A DNA stretch of 64,000 nt, taken from the NCBI GenBank assembly GCA_041874725.1, contig CP097466.1:1674001-1738000 (forward strand). Direction: 5' to 3'. Source of the DNA: Duganella sp. BuS-21 (lineage in GTDB: Bacteria; Pseudomonadota; Gammaproteobacteria; Burkholderiales; Burkholderiaceae_D). This document shows, in pieces, positions 43,830 through 52,825 of the stretch (position 1 is its first letter; each line of letters opens with the position of its first letter). Both the position numbers and the translations under genes were made by a program. The notes under the pieces are model-generated. The model saw only the letters and a list, made by a program, of their open reading frames with translations. It was not told where the DNA came from and searched no databases.

Positions 43830-44291
43830 TTACTCGGCCACGGAGGGGATGCGATTGCCAAACAGGGCGCTGACCAGCGGGTCGCGGTAGACCCGGTGTG
43901 GTTCGCCGGCCGGCGCCGTCCACGGCGGCACCGGCAGCTCGGCGCACTGCGCCGCCGCAGCGCGCGGCGCCAACTGCAGCAGCTCGGCCCAGCAGCGCCG
44001 CACCAACGCCTGGTTGGTGCTCAATCGATAAACTTTTTCCATGCGGGCGCTGACTTCGGCATCCGGCAGCACCGCCTGCAGGATGCCGATGTCGCGCAGC
44101 TGGCGTGCATATTTGCGGGCGCCCGGGTGCGTCAGCCCCAGCAGGCTGGCGATCTCGCTCAGGCGCAGGGGATGCAGTTCCACTTCGCGCAGCAGCTTGA
44201 CCAGATTGACGACACGTCGCGCACTGGCCGGCGACAAGGATCGATCGCTCGGGAAAAACAAGCCCGCTTCGTGGTGCGTGATACTTTCCAT
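43830..44291 (-). CDS. Winged-helix DNA-binding protein, function unknown
   Basis: 153 residues. A winged-helix region (about residues 25-80; VVNLVKLLREVELHPLRLSE followed by IASLLGLTHPGARKYARQLR) resembles MarR/ArsR/IclR-type domains. The C-terminal part (about 100-153) is Ala/Pro-rich and not recognised, ending DPLVSALFGNRIPSVAE. GGAGGG 4 bases upstream of ATG 44291 supports the start. It has its own terminator, so it is probably a single-gene unit. Targets unknown. Confidence 0.7.
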   Translation of the reverse strand: MESITHHEAGLFFPSDRSLSPASARRVVNLVKLLREVELHPLRLSEIASLLGLTHPGARKYARQLRDIGILQAVLPDAEVSARMEKVYRLSTNQALVRRCWAELLQLAPRAAAAQCAELPVPPWTAPAGEPHRVYRDPLVSALFGNRIPSVAE

Positions 44292-44461
44292 ATTCCCTCC
44301 ATGACAAGCGCTATGATGAGGCCCAGTCTATGGCTGGCAAGAATGACTGTCTTTCAACTGTTTGAATCTTCTAACAATCTTCGCCGCTGAAATTCCGCGC
44401 CCACGCATCGATCGGCAGCGGCCGGTGGCCTGGCCGCTGGGCGCGGTCGTCGCAGCGTCTT

Positions 44462-45166
44462 TCAGCGTACCTGCATGACGGCACCATTGAGCAGTTGCGA
44501 CAGGTACTGCGGCGTGATTTCCAGGTAGGAGGCAATCACCTTTTGCGAGATGCGGTCCTCCAGGCCGGGGAAGTCGTTGTGGAAGGTCGTCAGGCGGTCG
44601 CTGGCGCTGGCGGCGATGTGCATATAGGAGCGGCGCGCCTCTTGCGGCAGCAGGTATTCCAGCGTCTTGGTGTGGTAGATGCGCAGGGCTTTCTGCGTCT
44701 CCAGCATCAGGCTCAGGGCTTGCCAGTCGATGCGGAAGCCCTGTAACGCGGTCTCGGCAATGACGAAGTAGCGCGCCGGCTCGCCGTGGTTGGCCGCCAG
44801 CAGGTCGTGGTAGGGCGGCGCGCTGTGGCTCTCGACCGAAAAGGTGATGGTGATTTCCGTGCCGGTACTGGTGGTGTAGCCGCTGCGGGCGACGCCTTCG
44901 GTGATCCAGTACAGGTAGCGCGCCACTTCGCCCGCATGTTGCAGGTACTCGCCCTTGCGGCGAACGAAGGGCACGGCCAGCGGCGCCAACAGGTGGCTGA
45001 CGGCGTGATAGATCTCGGCATCGATATTGAATCGTTCGCAGAGGATTTGCTGATACCTGCGGCGTTGGGCAAAAAAAGCGTTATTCTCGGTAGACATAGA
45101 TTTCTGTGTGGTGATTGCGTGGTCGCTGGGCGCGACGCGCAGGTGGTGCAGCAAAAAGGGTTTCAT
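44462..45166 (-). CDS. Crp/Fnr-family transcriptional regulator
   Basis: 234 residues. A cyclic-nucleotide-binding-like beta-barrel (about residues 45-150: FVRRKGEYLQHAGEVARYLY followed by WITEGVARSGY) and a C-terminal helix-turn-helix (DRISQKVIASYLEITPQYLS). This is the common atypical Crp/Fnr form without conserved cAMP-contact residues. The ATG at 45166 overlaps the stop codon of the CheC-like gene (ATGA). A shorter start at 45097 (MSTENNAF...) is the alternative and matches the usual family N-terminus better. Confidence 0.8.
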   Translation of the reverse strand: MKPFLLHHLRVAPSDHAITTQKSMSTENNAFFAQRRRYQQILCERFNIDAEIYHAVSHLLAPLAVPFVRRKGEYLQHAGEVARYLYWITEGVARSGYTTSTGTEITITFSVESHSAPPYHDLLAANHGEPARYFVIAETALQGFRIDWQALSLMLETQKALRIYHTKTLEYLLPQEARRSYMHIAASASDRLTTFHNDFPGLEDRISQKVIASYLEITPQYLSQLLNGAVMQVR

Positions 45167-45876
45167 GGCGGCGGGCCATCGTTGCCGGCGGCCTCGAAGC
45201 GGGCCAGGTATAGCGCGACTTCCCGGCGCAGGTCGGACAGCGTGGCCATGCTGAGGATGAAGGCCAGGTAGCCGCGTAGCTGTTGCCGCTCGAGCGAAAA
45301 GCCGATGCGCAGCGTCAGCACCGGGGGATCGGTGCTGTCGTGGCGCGGATTGAGGATGTCCTCGCTGGTGCCGATGCGGTAGGTCGGCAGCGAGCCGCGC
45401 AATTCGTGGTGGAACATATTGGCCATGGTGCCGACGCAGGCGTTGAGCACGATGTTGCCGATTTCGCTCATGGCTTCGCGCTCCATCTCGCCCAGTTCCT
45501 CGATCGGCACCGCGTCGCCCACCATCATGCGCACGATCTCGAAGCTGGCCGCCTCCGGGAACATCAGGATGGCTTCGGTGGCGTAGGCGCCGGCATATTG
45601 CTGGCTGATGCCGCACAGCGCGACGTTGCCGCCCAGTTCGCGCGCAGCCAGCGAGCGGCGGGCAAAGCGCAGGCTCGGCACCGACATGCACACTTCCTCT
45701 TGCACGATGGCGCTCATGGCGGCGGCGGCGTGGCCGACGCCGATGTTGAAGATTTCAACCAGCGTATCGGTTTCGGCTTCGGTCAGTTCGATCAATTCGA
45801 ACGATTCGATCAATTCGGTCAAGTCATGCCCGGGCGGGAGGCTGCTGTCGTCGATGGTTGAAATATGTTGAGGCAT
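45163..45876 (-). CDS. CheC-like chemotaxis phosphatase
   Basis: 237 residues of the CheC/CheX/FliY family, which dephosphorylates CheY-P. It has two copies of the active-site helix: ETDTLVEIFNIGVGHAAAAM (Glu and Asn in E-x2-N) and REAMSEIGNIVLNACVGTMA (Glu and Asn). Having both is typical of CheC with two active sites. I start at ATG 45876; an in-frame ATG at 45939 would add 21 non-conserved residues. Followed with ATGA overlap by the Crp/Fnr gene, an unusual pairing. Confidence 0.8.
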   Translation of the reverse strand: MPQHISTIDDSSLPPGHDLTELIESFELIELTEAETDTLVEIFNIGVGHAAAAMSAIVQEEVCMSVPSLRFARRSLAARELGGNVALCGISQQYAGAYATEAILMFPEAASFEIVRMMVGDAVPIEELGEMEREAMSEIGNIVLNACVGTMANMFHHELRGSLPTYRIGTSEDILNPRHDSTDPPVLTLRIGFSLERQQLRGYLAFILSMATLSDLRREVALYLARFEAAGNDGPPP

Positions 45877-45968
45877 GGTGTTCACTGGTGCGTTGAGGGG
45901 CGCGCGGCCAGCGTCGGGTATCGAGATGGGGCCATGCATGTGCCGAATGGTATATTTCCAGGGCCATA

Positions 45969-46769
45969 CTATTCACCATACTTAAGTTGGGAAATGCGCT
46001 GGCGGCGGCGTGCCAGCCAGGCGATCAGCGCGGCGCCGGACAGCAACATGGCCCAGGCATCGGGCTCGGGCACCGGGGCGTACAGCTGCGGGCTGTCGGG
46101 CGTGCAGGTGGGGAAGTGCCGGCCGCAGCCGCCGCCGCCGTGCCAGTCGTCGTCCGCCGTACCGGTGACCACGCCCAGCCCCGATGGGATGGCGCCGTCG
46201 CCGTCGCCGTCGCCGCCGGCCAGACCGGCGCCATCGCCGCCGCCGCTGCTGAGCGAGGCCGGGAGCACGATCTCCGGCACCGCCGTGCCACCCTCATCGG
46301 CCGGGCCGGGCGTCGCAGGCGCGACCGCGACCGCCGGTTCGTGGCGGGCCGGCTGGCGGCGGGTGATGCGGCTGAGGTTGTTGCAGATGCGGGGGATGAT
46401 CACGCACTGGTCTTGCTCGCAGTACACGGTGGCCGGCTCGAGATGGTCGCTGCGCCACTTGCTGCGCGTGATGTTGCGACACAGGGACGCCGCCCCGAAG
46501 TGCATGTCGCGGATCTCCGGCGCGTAGTCGGCCTTGGCGATGATGCGGTCGCGGCCGATGTCGACCACTTCATCCGGCTGCTGCTGCGCGATGCGGCGCT
46601 TGAGCACCGCGCGGATGTCGGCTGGAATATCCTTGTAATGGTCGACAGCCTCGGCAACGTTGCCTTGAAAAGGGTTAACGCCGGGATGGTCCCACGAACA
46701 TTCGGGAGCGATCTTGGTCAGCATGGCGGTGGTCAGCAGAAGGGCGGTTATCATGATCGTGGGGGGCAT
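45969..46769 (-). CDS. PEP-CTERM protein of unknown function
   Basis: 266 residues. N-terminal membrane/signal segment (MPPTIMITALLLTTAMLTKI), a middle region with four Cys (CSW, CRN, CEQDQC), a Gly/Asp/Pro-rich low-complexity linker (GGGDGAGLAGGDGDGDGA), and a C-terminal PEP-CTERM sorting signal: VPEPDAWAMLLSGAALIAWL then ARRRQR. It should be processed by an exosortase and exported to the surface or matrix. The start is uncertain: ATG 46769 lacks a good ribosome site; 46847 would be a longer choice. Confidence 0.75.
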   Translation of the reverse strand: MPPTIMITALLLTTAMLTKIAPECSWDHPGVNPFQGNVAEAVDHYKDIPADIRAVLKRRIAQQQPDEVVDIGRDRIIAKADYAPEIRDMHFGAASLCRNITRSKWRSDHLEPATVYCEQDQCVIIPRICNNLSRITRRQPARHEPAVAVAPATPGPADEGGTAVPEIVLPASLSSGGGDGAGLAGGDGDGDGAIPSGLGVVTGTADDDWHGGGGCGRHFPTCTPDSPQLYAPVPEPDAWAMLLSGAALIAWLARRRQRISQLKYGE

Positions 46770-46979
46770 TTGATGCCAAAAAGAATTTCTAATTAACAAT
46801 CGGAAACTAATGTAATTATTGTATGTTTGTGTCATGGTAGGCAACATTCAACTGCCTTAACAAAGCCAGAAATAAAGTCGCGCGGCCGCGAAATAGCCGA
46901 TTGGAAAGTGCTGGAGGGAAAGGAAACGCAGTCCGGCCGGCGTGGGCGCGGACTGTCATTCAAGCACATGAAGAAAAAG

Positions 46980-49655
46980 CTACTGTTTCGGGAGGAGACC
47001 CGCCTGGCGGGCATTGAAGACGGCCTGGCTGCGATTGCTGGCGTCGAGCTTGCGGAAGATCTGGCCCATGTGCCATTTAACAGTGTTGACTGAGAGAAAT
47101 AGCGCGTCGCCGACTTCTTTGTTGGTTTTGCCGTGCGCGACCATCGTCAGCAGCGCCGCCTCGGTTTGTGTCAACTCGTCGTACAGCGGGCTGGTCGGCG
47201 CCGGAACGTCGTGCAGCGACAGCAGATGCTCGAGGTGGCTCATGGCGGCCGCGCTCAGCACGTGGCGGGCGCGGCCCTGCAGGCCGCGCAGCAGGGCCAG
47301 GGCCGGTTCACCCTCGTCCAGGAAGCAGCGGATCAGGCCCGACTGGGCGCCCTGCGCCAGCGCGGCCGCCAGCACCGGCTCGGCCTCCTGCTGGCGGCCG
47401 CAGCGTTCGAGCGCGATCGCCAGCAGCAATTGCAGCCGCGTGGCGCGCCAAACGCGGCGGTGCCGCTGCGCGTGCTCGAGCAGCTGGCGCAGCCGTTCGA
47501 CCGCCGCCTCCGGCTGGGCGGTGTAGATCAGCAGGCGGGCCTGGGCGATGCCGCCGCCATCGATTTCGGTGCACGGCGCCAGATAGGTTTCCTGGCCTGC
47601 GCCGTTGCCTAGCAGGCGCGCGTAGCCGAGCGTCTCGCCGGGCGCCTCCTGCTGCGACGACAGGCGTGCCAGCTCGCTTTCGAGCACGCGCCGCGCCGGC
47701 GCCGGCAATTGCTGGGCGCGGCCGGCGCCGACGATGTGCGCTTCGAGCCACTGGCGCGCGGCGTGCGCGCCCTGCTGCATGGCGATCATGCGCGATTGGA
47801 CCAGCAGGATGCTGATATGCGATTCCCAGGGCAGACCGAACAGGATGATGCCGTCCACCGCCTGCAGGCGCAGCTTGATGGTGTCGAGCTGGTTCAGTTC
47901 GTATTTGACCAGCAACATCAGGCCGCCGCCGAACAGGTGCAGCAGCATCGGCGGCACTTCCTCGCCGTATTGACTGGCCACCTGCTCCAGCGCGGCCAGG
48001 CCGCGGTCGGCGGCGGCCAGGTCGCCCTGGATCGCATCGAGGTAGGCTTGCAGGAAGTGGACGATGCCCACCCCCATCAAGGACCGGGTGATGCCGCAGT
48101 CGCGGCGCGCCAGGATCATCAGGGCGGCGGCCTCGTCGAGGTCGCCGCGCCACAGGCAGGCGTAGACGTTGCTATAGGTCAGCGCCGAGCGGTCCAGCGC
48201 GTTGGCGTTCTGTTGCAGCGGCCAGTTCTGCGCGATCAGGCGCGTGGCTGCTTCGAAGTCGCCGTTCAGGAAGGCGCAGGTCGGATCGAGGCCGCGCACC
48301 ACTTCGCTGTAGTACGGGTCGGCGAACGGCTGTTCGCTGCAGCGCCGGCATTGTTCCAGCCGCTCGGCCAGTTCGCGGTGGCGCCCGGTATACACCATGC
48401 CGGCGACCAAGGTGGCGGCCAGCGCCGGCCGCGATTGCATGATGTCCTGCGGCAGCCGGTCGGCCATCTGCACCACGGTGGCGATCTGGCCGCTCGAGCG
48501 CAGCTGCAGCATGATCGATTCCAGCGTGTCGGTGGCGCGCTCGACGCGATTGGCCTTGACGAAGTAGTCGAACGATTCGAGCTTGTGGTCATGCGCCGAC
48601 AGCCACTCGGCGGTGCGCAGGTACAAGGCCGGCGCCGGCCGGTGGCGCAGCACCACGTGCTCGGCGAACAGCGGGTGGTAGCGGAACCAGCCGCCCTGCA
48701 GCGGCTGGATCGGCAGGCCGGCGGCGCGGATGGCGTCGAGCAGTGCGGCGCTGTCGTCGGCGTTGCGGGCGGCGTCGGCCAGCGCGGCGTTGAACGAGGC
48801 CAGCGGGGTGGTGGCCACCAGAAAGTCCTGCACGGTCGCGGACTGGGCCTCAAACACTTCGTTGGCCAGGTATTCGCCGAGGTCGTGCAGGTTGTGCAGG
48901 CTGGGCAGGGCGTGCTGGGTCCGTCCCTGGCGTCGTCGCCAGGCCAGCGCGATCAGTTCCACGGCGGCCGGCCAGCCTTCGCTGGCGTGCTGCAGCAGCG
49001 CCAGCTCGTCGCGCTGCAGGTCGAGCTTGGCATGCTGCAGGTAGCGGACGGTTTCGGCATCGGTGAATTGCAGGTCCTGCATGTCGAGCTCGCGCAGCAC
49101 GCCCTTGGCTTTCAGGCCGGCGGTGCTGAAGCCGTGCAGGCTGCGGGCGCCCAGGAACACCCGCAGGCCGGGCGGCGACCCTTGCAGGATCAGCGAGAAC
49201 AGCAGCTCGATGGCCGCAGTGTCGAGACGTTCTACATCGTCGAGAAACAAATGGGTGCACTGCGATTGCTGCAGCGGCGCGAAGTTGTCCGGCGCGGGCG
49301 TGCTCGACAGTTTGAGCGCGGCCCGCAGTCCCAGCATCAGGCGGATCTGGTCGACGTCCGAGCTGTCCAGCGTCAGCCAGGCCGCTTGCTGTCCGCGCTG
49401 GTTGGCGCAGGCGTAGAGCATGCGCAGCAGCGAGGTCTTGCCATAGCCGGCCGGCGCCCGCAGCAGGTTGATCTTGAATTCGCCTTCGCTGGCCAGGCGC
49501 TCCAGGATCTGGGCGCGCGCCATCAGGGGTAACGCCGTCGACGGCGGCATCAGCTTGAGCGCCGAGAGACTCACTGTGGCTTCTGTGCAGGATGGGGACG
49601 CGTCATTGTGGCAAGGCAGCCTGACCAGTGACAATCGGGGAAGGCATCGTGTCAC
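46980..49655 (-). CDS. MalT-type LuxR-family regulator (LAL)
   Basis: 891-residue large ATP-binding LuxR regulator. An NTPase domain with Walker A RAPAGYGKTS (about 66-75) and Walker B CTHLFLDDVER, a TPR-like helical middle, and a C-terminal LuxR helix-turn-helix (TQTEAALLTMVAHGKTNKEV then GDALFLSVNTVKWHMGQIFR). The GTG at 49655 overlaps the stop codon of a tiny upstream ORF (GTGA), with GGAGGA about 10 bases upstream. A later GTG at 49574 (VSLSALKLMPP...) matches the family N-terminus and is an alternative. Effector unknown. Confidence 0.88.
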   Translation of the reverse strand: MTRCLPRLSLVRLPCHNDASPSCTEATVSLSALKLMPPSTALPLMARAQILERLASEGEFKINLLRAPAGYGKTSLLRMLYACANQRGQQAAWLTLDSSDVDQIRLMLGLRAALKLSSTPAPDNFAPLQQSQCTHLFLDDVERLDTAAIELLFSLILQGSPPGLRVFLGARSLHGFSTAGLKAKGVLRELDMQDLQFTDAETVRYLQHAKLDLQRDELALLQHASEGWPAAVELIALAWRRRQGRTQHALPSLHNLHDLGEYLANEVFEAQSATVQDFLVATTPLASFNAALADAARNADDSAALLDAIRAAGLPIQPLQGGWFRYHPLFAEHVVLRHRPAPALYLRTAEWLSAHDHKLESFDYFVKANRVERATDTLESIMLQLRSSGQIATVVQMADRLPQDIMQSRPALAATLVAGMVYTGRHRELAERLEQCRRCSEQPFADPYYSEVVRGLDPTCAFLNGDFEAATRLIAQNWPLQQNANALDRSALTYSNVYACLWRGDLDEAAALMILARRDCGITRSLMGVGIVHFLQAYLDAIQGDLAAADRGLAALEQVASQYGEEVPPMLLHLFGGGLMLLVKYELNQLDTIKLRLQAVDGIILFGLPWESHISILLVQSRMIAMQQGAHAARQWLEAHIVGAGRAQQLPAPARRVLESELARLSSQQEAPGETLGYARLLGNGAGQETYLAPCTEIDGGGIAQARLLIYTAQPEAAVERLRQLLEHAQRHRRVWRATRLQLLLAIALERCGRQQEAEPVLAAALAQGAQSGLIRCFLDEGEPALALLRGLQGRARHVLSAAAMSHLEHLLSLHDVPAPTSPLYDELTQTEAALLTMVAHGKTNKEVGDALFLSVNTVKWHMGQIFRKLDASNRSQAVFNARQAGLLPKQ

Positions 49656-49804
49656 TGCGGGGTGGTCCTCCGGTGTGGCGCCGCGCTGGCCTGGTTGACC
49701 TGCGCGATGCCCACCAGGCCACAGATGCCGCGCGCGATCTGCAGCAAAGACATCGACAGCATGAAATAGATCAGCCGTACGCGAATGCTGAGTTTTTTTA
49801 ACAT
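49652..49804 (-). CDS. Tiny ORF resembling a chemoreceptor N-terminus, coupled to the LAL regulator
   Basis: 50 residues: MLKKLSIRVRLIYFMLSMSL followed by LQIARGICGLVGIAQVNQAS. This matches the start of a methyl-accepting chemotaxis protein (basic N-tail, TM1) and then stops after TM1. AAGGGA lies 6 bases upstream of ATG 49804, and its TGA overlaps the GTG of the LuxR gene. Either a remnant of a deleted chemoreceptor or a small membrane peptide that couples translation. Confidence 0.5.
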   Translation of the reverse strand: MLKKLSIRVRLIYFMLSMSLLQIARGICGLVGIAQVNQASAAPHRRTTPQ

Positions 49805-49956
49805 AGTTTCCCTTGATTCAGCAGGATGACATCTGAAAACGATCACCCTGCGGGAAAGAGTATCGATTGGGGAAACTATGGGTCGTTCAGGCAGTTGAAC
49901 GAATGTAAAAATACGACATGTTTGCAACACTGGCGGCGGGCGCTCCCCGCCGGGGC

Positions 49957-51027
49957 TCAGGGCAGATATTGGCGGAACACGCCGCGGCCGGCGTGTTTGG
50001 CCTGGTACAAGGCCTGGTCGGCGTAGCACATCAGTGTTTCGGGATCGTTGTGGGTGCGGTTGACGATGGCGATGCCGATGCTGGCGCCGATGCTGACCAG
50101 GTGGCCGTCGAGCTCATACGGCTGGCACAGGTCGTGGATGATGCGCTCGGCCAGCCCGTGGGTCTGCTCGGCCGAGACCAGTTGCCGCAGCAGGATGGCG
50201 AACTCGTCGCCGCCGAGCCGGGCCACGGTGTCGACTTCGCGCACGCAGGCCTTGAGCCGGGCGCTGACCTCGACCAGCAGGGCGTCGCCGACTGGATGGC
50301 CGAAGTTGTCGTTGACGGCCTTGAAGCGGTCCAGGTCCAGGCAGAACACGGCGCACAGTTCGCCGCGCCGGGCATGTTCCACCACGTTGAGCAGGCGCTC
50401 GCGGTACAGGGTGCGGTTGGGCAGGTCGGTCAGCGCATCGTAGCGCGCCATGTGCAGGATGCGCGCGGTGGCCTGGTGGCTGGCGGTGATGTCGGCCATG
50501 GTGTCGAGGTAGCCGCCGTCGTCGATGCGGTTGCGGGCGATGGCCACCACCTGTTCGCCGGCCCAATGCTGTTCGAGGGCGGCGCCGAGCGCCAGCGCCA
50601 CGTGGGCCGCGCGCCGTTGCGCGGCGTCGGCCGGCGCCAGCTGGGCCAGCGCCGCGCTGTGCTCCAGGATGGCCGCCAGCGGCTGGCCGATCGGCTGGTA
50701 GCTGTCGGGCAGGCGGTAGAGCTGCAGGAAGCGGCGGTTGCAGACCACCAGCCGTCCGTCGCGGTCGAACAGGCACAGGCTTTGCGACATATTGTCCAGC
50801 GCGGCCTGGAAGCGCAGGTTTTGCTGGGCGATGAGCGCCATCGATTGTTGCAACTGCGCGTACAGTTCGTCCAGCTCTTCGGCCATCAGCCCGGTTGAGC
50901 GATCGCTGCGGCGGCGTTCCTGATCATGTTCGGTATAGGCGTTGCCCACCAGTTCCAGCAAGGCCGGCAGGCCGGCGGCGCTATCGAGGTCGACCTTGGC
51001 CAGCTGGCGCGCCAGCAGCTTATGCAT
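49957..51027 (-). CDS. PAS-GGDEF diguanylate cyclase
   Basis: 356 residues. N-terminal helical part with a coiled-coil segment (about 45-75), a PAS domain (about 75-190; ALDNMSQSLCLFDRDGRLVV), and a GGDEF domain (195-355) with active site RLGGDEFAIL (272-276). REVD five residues upstream is a product-inhibition I-site (RxxD). So it is likely an active, feedback-inhibited c-di-GMP synthase. It overlaps the upstream FIST gene by 8 bp and is probably governed by it. Confidence 0.92.
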   Translation of the reverse strand: MHKLLARQLAKVDLDSAAGLPALLELVGNAYTEHDQERRRSDRSTGLMAEELDELYAQLQQSMALIAQQNLRFQAALDNMSQSLCLFDRDGRLVVCNRRFLQLYRLPDSYQPIGQPLAAILEHSAALAQLAPADAAQRRAAHVALALGAALEQHWAGEQVVAIARNRIDDGGYLDTMADITASHQATARILHMARYDALTDLPNRTLYRERLLNVVEHARRGELCAVFCLDLDRFKAVNDNFGHPVGDALLVEVSARLKACVREVDTVARLGGDEFAILLRQLVSAEQTHGLAERIIHDLCQPYELDGHLVSIGASIGIAIVNRTHNDPETLMCYADQALYQAKHAGRGVFRQYLP

Positions 51028-52174
51028 GACCGGGCGCCGTTTCGGCGAACAGCGTCAGCGTCATGGTCTGGTTGTGCAGGTCGCACACGCCGGAGTCCTG
51101 GTGCGGCGCGATCTCGCCGTAGGAGTAAAAGCCGATCTGTTCGACCCCGGCGCCGAGCACCTCGGCCACGCCGCGCACTTCCTCCTCGGTGCGCTGGCCC
51201 ATCAGCAGACGGCGGCCGACGCAGCTGATGGTCAGGCACAGTTGCGGCGTCGCGCCGGGGCTGCGGGCACGCATGGCGTCGAGCGCGTGCTGGGCGGCAT
51301 CGCTGGCGCCGTCGATCAAGCCTTCGAGCCGGCCGCGCATCAGGCGTGCGTGCCAGCCTTGCGGGATGTTGCCGGCAAAGCCCATGGCACGGGCCTCGCG
51401 GTCGATCGCCGTCACCGTCCGCACCAGGCTGTGCCGTGGCCGTTCGACGTCCCAGATCTGCAGCGGATACAGCAAGGCGGAGGACGGCAGGTCGGCCGCC
51501 TCGTCGCCCAGGTAGCGTTCGTACAAATCGAGTGCCGGCTTGTGGTCCAGCGACTGCAGCACCTGCCCGGTGGAGGCGGTCACGGTGCGGTTGGGGCCGA
51601 ACACGTCCCAGCCGCCGACGCTGCCGTGCGTGATCTGGATGTGTGGACCATAAAAGCCGATTGCGGCCACCAGCTGCGACTGCGGCGCACCGTCGGCGTG
51701 CACCAGGGTGCGGGCGAAGCGCGGACCGTCGCCGGCCAGGCCGCCGCTGATGGCCACGTCCTCGCCGACCTCGGCGCGCAAGCCGGCGATCAGCGCGCTG
51801 CCGTTGACGTGCAAGCCGTCGGACAGGATCAGCAGCGCCGACAGATCGGCGGCGGCGAGGCGCGCGCCGAGCGCGCGGCCTGCCTCACGGCTGTGCTCAG
51901 GACCGGGGCAGGGATGGGTGGCCAGCCGCACCGGCGTATGGTCGAAGCCGACCGCCAGCGCGGTCGCGCTGTCGTCCGCCACGTACTGGCCTTCGATGAT
52001 GGTGCCGCTGCTACAGCCGACGATGGGCGTGCCGGGAAAACGCTGGCGCAGCGATGCCAGTTGCTTGCCCTCCAGGGCCAGTTCGGTCGCCTCAAACAGG
52101 AAAATCAGGTCGGGCTGCCGGGTTTGCTGTTTGGCCTGTGTACGCTGGCTTGCGTCCAATCGTTGCGTCCACAT
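51020..52174 (-). CDS. FIST-domain sensory protein
   Basis: 384 residues with FIST_N (about 20-215; PDLIFLFEATELALEGKQLA, IVGCSSGTII) and FIST_C (about 215-370; GRRLLMGQRTEEEVRGVAEV, IGFYSYGEIAP). FIST proteins are predicted small-ligand sensors tied to signalling outputs. AAGGAGCG 8 bases upstream supports ATG 52174. Its overlap with the diguanylate cyclase gene suggests the two act together, with ligand sensing feeding c-di-GMP output. Confidence 0.9.
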   Translation of the reverse strand: MWTQRLDASQRTQAKQQTRQPDLIFLFEATELALEGKQLASLRQRFPGTPIVGCSSGTIIEGQYVADDSATALAVGFDHTPVRLATHPCPGPEHSREAGRALGARLAAADLSALLILSDGLHVNGSALIAGLRAEVGEDVAISGGLAGDGPRFARTLVHADGAPQSQLVAAIGFYGPHIQITHGSVGGWDVFGPNRTVTASTGQVLQSLDHKPALDLYERYLGDEAADLPSSALLYPLQIWDVERPRHSLVRTVTAIDREARAMGFAGNIPQGWHARLMRGRLEGLIDGASDAAQHALDAMRARSPGATPQLCLTISCVGRRLLMGQRTEEEVRGVAEVLGAGVEQIGFYSYGEIAPHQDSGVCDLHNQTMTLTLFAETAPGHA

Positions 52175-52489
52175 CGCTGTCGCTCCTTTACTGCCTTGTG
52201 GGCAATTTATGTTTTTAGGGAAGAAAGATTATAGGAACTTCCCCGTGGGGCGACGTTAAACTGGTTGAGGATTTCTTGTAATCGCGTTCGGCGGAGTTCT
52301 CTTCGATGAAAGCGCAGTGTGCGCCACGTCGTATACTTTGGCGGCGCGAAAAAATATCCTGAATTTTTATGCGTCATAAATAGGTTTCTATATGGCATAA
52401 GGACGCATCTATGACGCACTGGGAATGTTCAGGTGTTCATAGATAAAGCGTTATGTGCCATAACGACCTATCTGTGAATGGAGTACATA
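52175..52489. other. Left edge of the A/T-rich island; regulatory region of the XRE gene
   Basis: No gene in 315 bp. Composition becomes more A/T-rich here. The half nearest the XRE gene holds a direct repeat of 19 bp with four differences by eye (CATAAGGACGCATCTATGA at 52396-52414; CATAACGACCTATCTGTGA at 52461-52479) and the palindrome listed separately. Confidence 0.5.
52452..52466. promoter_or_regulatory. Palindromic operator GTTATG-TGC-CATAAC before the XRE gene
   Basis: Perfect 6-bp arms with a 3-nt centre, 23 bp before the start codon. Likely an autoregulatory site for the XRE-type protein (inference). Confidence 0.5.
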
Positions 52490-52825
52490 ATGCCAAAGAA
52501 GCTTTCCAGTTCTGAAACTTGGCCAACACTGGTGCAGGAACGGCTAATTGAGTGTGGTAGGTGCATCAACACGCAGCGCCTACGTCAGCGTATCGCTGTC
52601 GCTGATTTGTCTGCGCGACTGGGTATCTCACGGACGACGTTGCTACGGCTGGAAAAAGGGGACCCAGGTGCAGGGGTAGGGGCATATCTGACAGCACTTC
52701 TTGCATTAGGCATCGTCGATCAAGCGGCACCAGCACTGCCAGCAGCGCTGTGGCAAGGTGACTACGGCCAGCGCGTCAAGTTGAGTATCCAGGAAAAGGG
52801 AACTGACGATGCTGAGTATTTCTAA
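52490..52825 (+). CDS. XRE/HipB-type helix-turn-helix regulator
   Basis: 111 residues with a Cro/CI helix-turn-helix (about residues 25-65: RLRQRIAVADLSARLGISRT followed by TLLRLEKGDPGAG). Pattern and length resemble HipB-like antitoxin/regulators that usually precede a HipA toxin, but no HipA follows. Start ATG 52490 behind GGAG (six-base spacing); the in-frame ATG at 52478 has no such site. Downstream, a short frame (ATG 52809, MLSISKLNDSAARR...) breaks off at about 52890, suggesting that the original partner gene was deleted. Confidence 0.75.
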   Translation: MPKKLSSSETWPTLVQERLIECGRCINTQRLRQRIAVADLSARLGISRTTLLRLEKGDPGAGVGAYLTALLALGIVDQAAPALPAALWQGDYGQRVKLSIQEKGTDDAEYF

